From assembly GCA_964019415.1 (NCBI GenBank), contig OZ025878.1:5005512-5069511 (forward strand): 64,000 nucleotides of DNA. The letters are read 5' to 3'. Numbering within the stretch: position 1 is the first letter of the stretch; every line of letters starts with the position of its first letter. This document shows, one piece after another, positions 63,371 through 64,000 of this stretch. A program made the position numbers and the translations under genes. Source of the DNA: Ianthella basta. Lineage: Eukaryota > Porifera > Demospongiae > Verongiida > Ianthellidae. The notes beneath the pieces are model-generated. The model was not told where the DNA came from. It worked only from the letters and a program-made list of their open reading frames with translations, and ran no database searches.

Positions 63371-64000
63371 CTGCAGAGTGTGAATAGGTTTAGAAATCAC
63401 TCGACCACTCATGCACTGCTTCATGCAGTGTGCTGTGTACACATTTCACTACTGTAACACAGTATACACTCAAAAGTTGCACAGGAACCAGGAAGTACGA
63501 CCCCTCCTACCCCTACCCCTCGGGCCTGTAGCAGTGGATTAAAACTGGTAAGGCTATGACATGGTGTGATTGATACAACTAAAGAGGCCTCCCAGAAAAG
63601 TTTTGAAATCCAGATGCTCTAAGATCAACTTTGGAGTAAATTCTATGACTGTGACCGTGACCTTAAAAAATTTCTTCGCAGCAACCACGAAATTGACCAT
63701 CTTGTATGTGACAAATAAAATTGAATGGCTCGCTATTGAATTTCCCCTGATGACGCTCTAAGGCATAGCGTGATGCATCTAAGAAAGTTTGGTAGCAAAC
63801 CACTACTGGGCGCGGGCCATTAAAGAACAAAAACCTTATTGTGCAGCCTTCACCACAGTGTCGCAGTGCTGGGAACATTTGGTGGCAATCCTTTGGCAGG
63901 CAGCCGAGAAAAATCGGGACGAAGGTTGCGCCTGACTCCTCTTTACATATATAAATTTGGGTTTAGGGGGTATGTACTATAGGCATGCAGTGTGGTGTAT
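63371..64000. other. Right edge, no gene supported
   Basis: A minus ORF at 63663-63878 has no known motif or splice borders. No other feature is seen. Confidence 0.45.

Overview
The window is animal nuclear DNA. Coding sequence is split into short exons with consensus GT/AG borders, simple repeats are abundant, and several metazoan transposon classes are present. The host genes (secreted Calx-beta repeats, FN3 receptor with NPxY tail, ZU5/Death protein) fit an early-branching animal. I infer a demosponge, because very long Calx-beta arrays built from phase-1 exons resemble sponge aggregation-factor genes. No species is assigned.

Left third (1-24.3 kb, minus strand): one giant gene. Exon 1 (24193-24265) encodes a signal peptide. 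Another 46 exons run leftward to the window edge, and every intron I could place is phase 1. They encode 24 Calx-beta domains (about 2,908 residues), usually one domain per exon pair. Near the left end a four-exon, two-domain cassette is repeated almost exactly. The 3' end of the gene lies outside the window. Intron 1 (4.9 kb) holds a LINE fragment, a GC-rich hairpin repeat family and a few exon-like ORFs.

Middle (27.2-30.0 kb, minus): the 3' end of a type I membrane protein. It has FN3 domains, a membrane-proximal region, one transmembrane helix and a tail with two NPxY motifs and further tyrosines. It lies 2.9 kb upstream of the Calx-beta gene in the same orientation. To its right (30.3-35.5 kb) are a Ty3/gypsy pol remnant, a LINE 3' end and a foldback MITE.

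35.9-43.0 kb: a four-copy array of a 1.7-1.95 kb repeat. Each unit has an (AATAT)n start, a conserved head made of three diverged about 115-bp repeats, and a CCACCA/GTGCAAGTTACA-rich part. In three copies that part folds into long inverted repeats. The fourth copy has lost one arm, and its loop is inverted.

Right third (44-64 kb): a decayed plus-strand EGF-containing gene (44.1-45.9 kb), then a minus-strand gene with a ZU5-like domain and a C-terminal Death domain (46.6-51.2 kb). Phase-compatible exons at 56.8 kb and 63.2-63.4 kb, the latter CARD-like, may be its 5' part. If so, its introns hold an RLE-type LINE, a pogo/Tigger relic, a gypsy RT split by a piggyBac-like insertion at TTAA, and a hAT/ZMYM-like relic.

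Functionally, the left two genes look like extracellular adhesion and cell-surface signalling, and the right gene like intracellular death-fold signalling. Coordinates are my own reading of splice signals and reading phase. Nothing was checked against transcripts or databases.
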